From NCBI GenBank assembly GCA_032173965.1, contig CM063309.1, positions 3,144,402-3,208,401 on the forward strand: a stretch of 64,000 nt of DNA, written 5' to 3'. This DNA comes from Sitta carolinensis. Its lineage: Eukaryota; Chordata; Aves; Passeriformes; Sittidae. A program made the position numbers and the translations under genes. The notes under the pieces were generated by a model that ran no database searches, had not been told where the DNA came from, and saw only the letters and a program-made list of their open reading frames with translations. Positions 61,101-64,000 of this stretch are shown in pieces (position 1 is the first letter of the stretch; each line of letters starts with the position of its first letter).

Positions 61101-63965
61101 ACAGTGAGGGACAGGGGACAGGGGACAGGGGACACACCGCAGTGACAGTGAGGGACAGGGACAGGGGACAGGGACAGGGGACACACCGCAGTGACAGTGA
61201 GGGACAGGGGACAGGGGACACACCGCAGTGACAGTGAGGGACAGGGACAGGGGACAGGGGACAGGGGACACACCGCAGTGACAGTGAGGGACAGGGGACA
61301 GGGGACACACCGCAGTGACAGTGAGGGACAGGGGACAGGGGACAGGGGACACACCGCAGTGACAGTGAGGGACAGGGACAGGGGACAGGGGACACACCGC
61401 AGTGACAGTGAGGGACAGGGGACAGGGGACAGGGGACAGGGGACACACCGCAGTGACAGTGAGGGACAGGGGACAGGGGACAGGGGACAGGGGACACACC
61501 GCAGTGACAGTGAGGGACAGGGGAGGGGATGGGACCGGGGAGGGGACAGGAGGACAGGCACAGGGCCAGGCCCAGGGACAGGGGATGGGACAGGGGATAG
61601 GGGATGGGCACAGGGACAGGGGATGGGACAGGGAATGGGCCCAGGGCCAGGGGATGGGACAGGGACAGGGGATGGGACAGGGGATGGGACAGGGCCAGGG
61701 GATGGGCCCAGGGGCCAGGAGGACAGGCCCAGGCCCAGGGCCAGTGCCAGTGCCAGGTGTGTCCCGCAGGTGAGATCGCGCTGCTGGACGGGCTCACCGT
61801 GGTTTACAAGAGCAGCATCGACCTGTACTGCTACGTGATCGGGAGCGCCCACCAGAACGAGGTGGGGACAGGGGGACAGGGGGACAGGGGGACAGTGTGG
61901 GGGTATGGGGACATTGTGGGGACAATGGGGACAGTGTGGGGACAGTGTGGGGGGCATGGGGACAGTGGGGGGACAATGGGGACAGGGGGGACAATGGGGA
62001 CAGGGGGGACAGTGGGGACGGGGGGGACATGGGTACAGGGGGACAGTGGGGGGACATGGGGGGCATGGGGACAGTGGGGGGACAATGGGGACAGTGGGGG
62101 ACTGGGGACAGTGGGGGGACAGTGTGGGGGCATGGGGACAATGTGGGGGACATTGGGACAGTGGGGGGACAATGGGGACAGTGGGGGGACACTGTGGGGG
62201 ACATTGGGACAGTGGGGGGACAATGGGGACATCGAGGACATTGGGGACATGGAGGACATGGGGGACCTCCTGTGACCCCGCTGTCCCTGTGTGTCACCCC
62301 CTGTCCCCAATGTCCCCCCCTGTCCCCAGCTGATGCTCACGGCCGTGCTCAACTGCCTCTTCGACTCGCTGAGCCAAATGCTGAGGTATGGGGGACACCT
62401 GGGGACACCTGGGGACACCTGGGGATACCTGGGGACACCTGGGGACACCTGGGGGGACAGCTGGGGGACACCTGGGGGACACCTGGGGACGCCTGGGGGA
62501 CACCTGAGGACAGCTGGGGGACACCTGGGGACACCTGAGGATACCTGGGGGACACCTGGGGACACCTGGGGACACCTGGGGGTTTGGGGACAGCTGGGGA
62601 CAGCTGGGGGACACCTGAGGACAGCTGGGGACACCTGGGGACACCTGGGGGTTTGGGAAACACCTGGGGGGTTTGGGGAGCACCTGGGGGACACCTGAGG
62701 ACACACCTGAGGACACACCTGGGGACACCTGGGGACACCTGGGGACACCTGGGGGACAGCTTGGGGGCACCTGGGGACACCTGAGGGGTTTGGGGGACAC
62801 CTGAGGACACACCTGGGGACACCTGGAGGACACCTGGGGACACCTGGGGGTTTGGGGGACACCTGGGGGCACCTGGGGGACAGTGTGGGGGCACCTGGGG
62901 ACACCTGGGGGGTTTGGGGACACCCGGGGTGTCCCCAGGGCCGGGTGGGTGCTCCCGTGTCCCCTCCTGTCCCCTCCCCAGGAAGAACGTGGAGCGCCGG
63001 GCGCTGCTGGACAACATGGAGGGGCTGTTCCTGGCTGTGGATGAGATCGTGGATGGAGGGTGGGATTGGGGACCCCCGGGGATGGAGGGTGGGATTGGGG
63101 ACCCCCCGGGACCCCCTGGGGATGGAGGGTGGGCTGGGGACCCCCGGAAATGGAGGGTGGGATTGGGGACCCCCGGGAACCCCCGGGGATGGAGGGTGGG
63201 CTGGGGACCACCCCGGGGTCTGTCCCCCATCCCCGGGGTCTGTCCCCCATCTCTGGGGTCTCTGTGTCCCCCCCAGTCCCTGTCCCCCCTCTCAGGGGTC
63301 TCTGTGTCCCCCCCCAGTCCCTGTCCCCCCTCTCAGGGGTCTCTGTGTCCCCCCCCCAGTCCCTGTCCCCCCTCTCAGGGGTCTCTGTGTCCCCCCCCAG
63401 TCCCTGTCCCCCCTCTCAGGGGTCTCTGTGTCCCCCCAGTCCCTGTCCCCCCTCTCAGGGGTCTCTGTGTCCCCCCCCAGTCCCTGTCCCCCCTCTCAGG
63501 GGTCTCTGTGTCCCCCCCAGTCCCTGTCCCCCCTCTCAGGGGTCTCTGTGTCCCCCCCAGTCCCTGTCCCCCCTCTCAGGGGTCTCTGTGTCCCCCCAGG
63601 GTCATCCTGGAGAGCGACCCCCAGCAGGTCGTGCACCGCGTGGCCGTGCGGGTACGGGGGGGGTCGGGGGGTTTTTTTTGGGGGGGATTTTGAGGGGTTG
63701 GGGGTTTTTGGGGTTTTTTTTGGGGGGTTGGGGTTTTTTTGGGGGGGTTTTGGGTTTTTTTTGGGGGGTTTTTTGGAGAGTTTTGTGGTTTTTTTGGGTT
63801 TTTTTTGTGGGTTTTTTTTTGAGGGGTTTTAGGGTTTTTAGGGGGGTCTTGGGGGTTGGGGGGGAGCTGAGGGGGGGGTCCTGGGTGCTCCCCCCTGCCC
63901 CTGACCCCCCCATCCCCCCATCCCAGGGTGAGGACGTGCCCCTGACCGAGCAGACGGTGGCACAG
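58099..63965 (+). CDS. COPZ1: Coatomer subunit zeta-1 (partial, 3' exon outside window)
   Basis: The small zeta subunit of the COPI coat, which pairs with gamma-COP in coatomer and acts in Golgi-to-ER and intra-Golgi transport in the cytosol. Eight exons in frame: 58099-58116, 59724-59792, 60075-60156, 61770-61861, 62330-62385, 62982-63059, 63600-63651, 63927-63965, giving 162 residues. Human has 177, so about 15 C-terminal residues lie beyond the edge. The longin-like fold segments are clear: [124 protein letters not shown]. Every junction keeps the human phase. The first residues and the lack of a long N-terminal extension fit COPZ1 rather than COPZ2. Introns are almost all minisatellite. 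Confidence 0.96.
58130..58350. repeat. gggggactggggggagtgag array in COPZ1 intron 1
   Basis: G-rich 12-bp modules immediately after the exon 1 donor; G runs on the coding strand close to the promoter. Confidence 0.92.
58430..58690. repeat. gtggccctggggtgacac array
   Basis: About 13 copies of an 18-19 bp unit, ggtggccctggggtgacac. Confidence 0.94.
58795..59190. repeat. gggacagacacggggacac array
   Basis: 9-10 bp modules acggggaca and cagggggac in irregular order. Confidence 0.94.
59240..59718 (+). repeat. Acceptor-like array before COPZ1 exon 2
   Basis: About 16 copies of ggtggggtggcactgtcc plus ctgtccctgtccccag. Each ends in a pyrimidine tract and CAG almost identical to the authentic exon 2 acceptor (ctgtccctgtccccgcag). 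Confidence 0.93.
59724..59792 (+). CDS. COPZ1: COPZ1 exon 2
   Basis: [20 protein letters not shown] then FAK; 23 codons in phase 0, GTGGGG donor. Confidence 0.96.
60075..60156 (+). CDS. COPZ1: COPZ1 exon 3
   Basis: [20 protein letters not shown] then SKTHRSD plus one base; GTGAGG donor. Its last 13 bases and donor are the seed of the array that follows. Confidence 0.96.
60157..61520 (+). repeat. Minisatellite of the COPZ1 exon 3 donor edge (about 31 extra copies)
   Basis: Each 37-55 bp unit contains acacaccgcagtgacagtga followed by gggacaggggacag. The exon 3 end (ACACACCGCAGTGACA) and its GTGAGG donor are kept in nearly every copy; rare changes include a lost donor base near 60501. Confidence 0.97.
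61530..61755. repeat. ggggatgggacagggccagg array
   Basis: Degenerate gggatgggacagggg/cccagggccagg units between the exon-edge array and exon 4. Confidence 0.9.
61770..61861 (+). CDS. COPZ1: COPZ1 exon 4
   Basis: [20 protein letters not shown] then [10 protein letters not shown]; begins GTGAG, so the acceptor joins A+GT to restore Ser. Human YVIGSSYENE. Confidence 0.96.
61865..62275. repeat. ggggacaatggggacagtgg array
   Basis: G-rich tandem modules of 9-12 bp in COPZ1 intron 4. Confidence 0.94.
62330..62385 (+). CDS. COPZ1: COPZ1 exon 5
   Basis: [18 protein letters not shown] plus two bases, GTATGG donor. Confidence 0.96.
62390..62935. repeat. ggggacacctggggacacct array
   Basis: Tandem gggacacctgg (11 bp) with gggggtttggggacacc insertions, filling COPZ1 intron 5. 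Confidence 0.95.
62982..63059 (+). CDS. COPZ1: COPZ1 exon 6
   Basis: [20 protein letters not shown] then EIVDG plus two bases, GTGGGA donor. Confidence 0.96.
63060..63225. repeat. gatggagggtgggattgggg array (exon 6 edge-like)
   Basis: Five copies of gatggagggtgggattgggg plus acccccggg. The first copy starts inside exon 6 (GATGGAGG then GTGGGATT), so the unit repeats the exon 6 donor edge. Confidence 0.85.
63240..63599 (+). repeat. 41-bp array of the COPZ1 exon 7 acceptor
   Basis: About eight copies of ccctgtcccccctctcaggg plus gtctctgtgtcccccccag; the final copy is the authentic acceptor of exon 7. Each copy has a pyrimidine tract and CAG. Confidence 0.94.
63600..63651 (+). CDS. COPZ1: COPZ1 exon 7
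   Basis: [23 protein letters not shown] donor; the human sequence has VALR. Confidence 0.95.
63660..63860. repeat. ggggttttttttggggg array
   Basis: G/T homopolymer-rich stretch in COPZ1 intron 7, prone to sequencing error. Confidence 0.9.
63927..63965 (+). CDS. COPZ1: COPZ1 exon 8
   Basis: [19 protein letters not shown] donor. The terminal exon (human VLQSAKEQIKWSLLR) is outside the window. Confidence 0.94.
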
Positions 63966-64000
63966 GTACGACCCCCCCCCAAAAAAAAAACCCCAAAACC

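Noticed and set aside
60006..61957. Cys/Pro/Leu-rich minus-strand frames resembling keratin-associated or metallothionein-like proteins
   Set aside because: Antisense of the COPZ1 exon 3 edge array; cysteine comes from the repeat only.

Overview
The window looks like avian DNA, most likely from a GC-rich, gene-dense microchromosome and probably a passerine. The four gene models carry short vertebrate exons. Nearly all introns and intergenic DNA are tandem minisatellites with 10-100 bp units, and CpG islands mark the gene starts. No tRNA, rRNA, transposon ORF or prokaryotic feature was seen.

Layout. From 1 to about 28.4 kb there is no recognisable gene. A run of about 20 different tandem arrays is broken by small non-repetitive islands near 5.1, 11.5, 13.1, 18.1, 21.6, 23.3-24.1, 25.2 and 25.8-26.3 kb. 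Several islands carry homeodomain, PBX-HOX or MEIS-like motifs. In mammals the HOXC cluster lies on this side of SMUG1, so these are candidate regulatory relics (inference). From 28.5 to 32.8 kb lies SMUG1 on the minus strand (uracil-DNA glycosylase: two coding exons plus an inferred 5' UTR exon). From 34.2 to about 41.2 kb lies CBX5 (HP1-alpha, minus strand, four coding exons). At 40.6-42.0 kb a CpG-island bidirectional promoter with 12 CCAAT boxes separates CBX5 from HNRNPA1. HNRNPA1 (plus strand) spans 41.99-56.1 kb with ten coding exons and a spliced 3' UTR. COPZ1 (plus strand) runs from 58.1 kb off the right edge; eight exons are present and the last is outside.

Gene order and orientation (SMUG1-, CBX5-, HNRNPA1+, COPZ1+) match human 12q13.13, except that NFE2, which lies between HNRNPA1 and COPZ1 in human, has no visible counterpart in the 2 kb gap. 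The genes are housekeeping: base excision repair, heterochromatin, mRNA processing and COPI vesicle coat. They share no pathway; what links them is an ancient neighbourhood and the CBX5/HNRNPA1 divergent promoter.

The most striking observation is that several intronic minisatellites are amplified exon edges. The CBX5 start-codon exon edge, the HNRNPA1 exon 3 donor edge, the HNRNPA1 exon 4 acceptor edge and the COPZ1 exon 3 donor edge (about 31 extra copies) have each been tandemly multiplied with their splice signals. Possible gene-model breaks are a one-base frameshift in the CBX5 hinge, no stop codon for SMUG1, no GT donor at the conserved end of HNRNPA1 exon 8, and loss of the small HNRNPA1 exon encoding the end of the M9 nuclear-localisation signal. 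Each could be real or an assembly error in low-complexity sequence.
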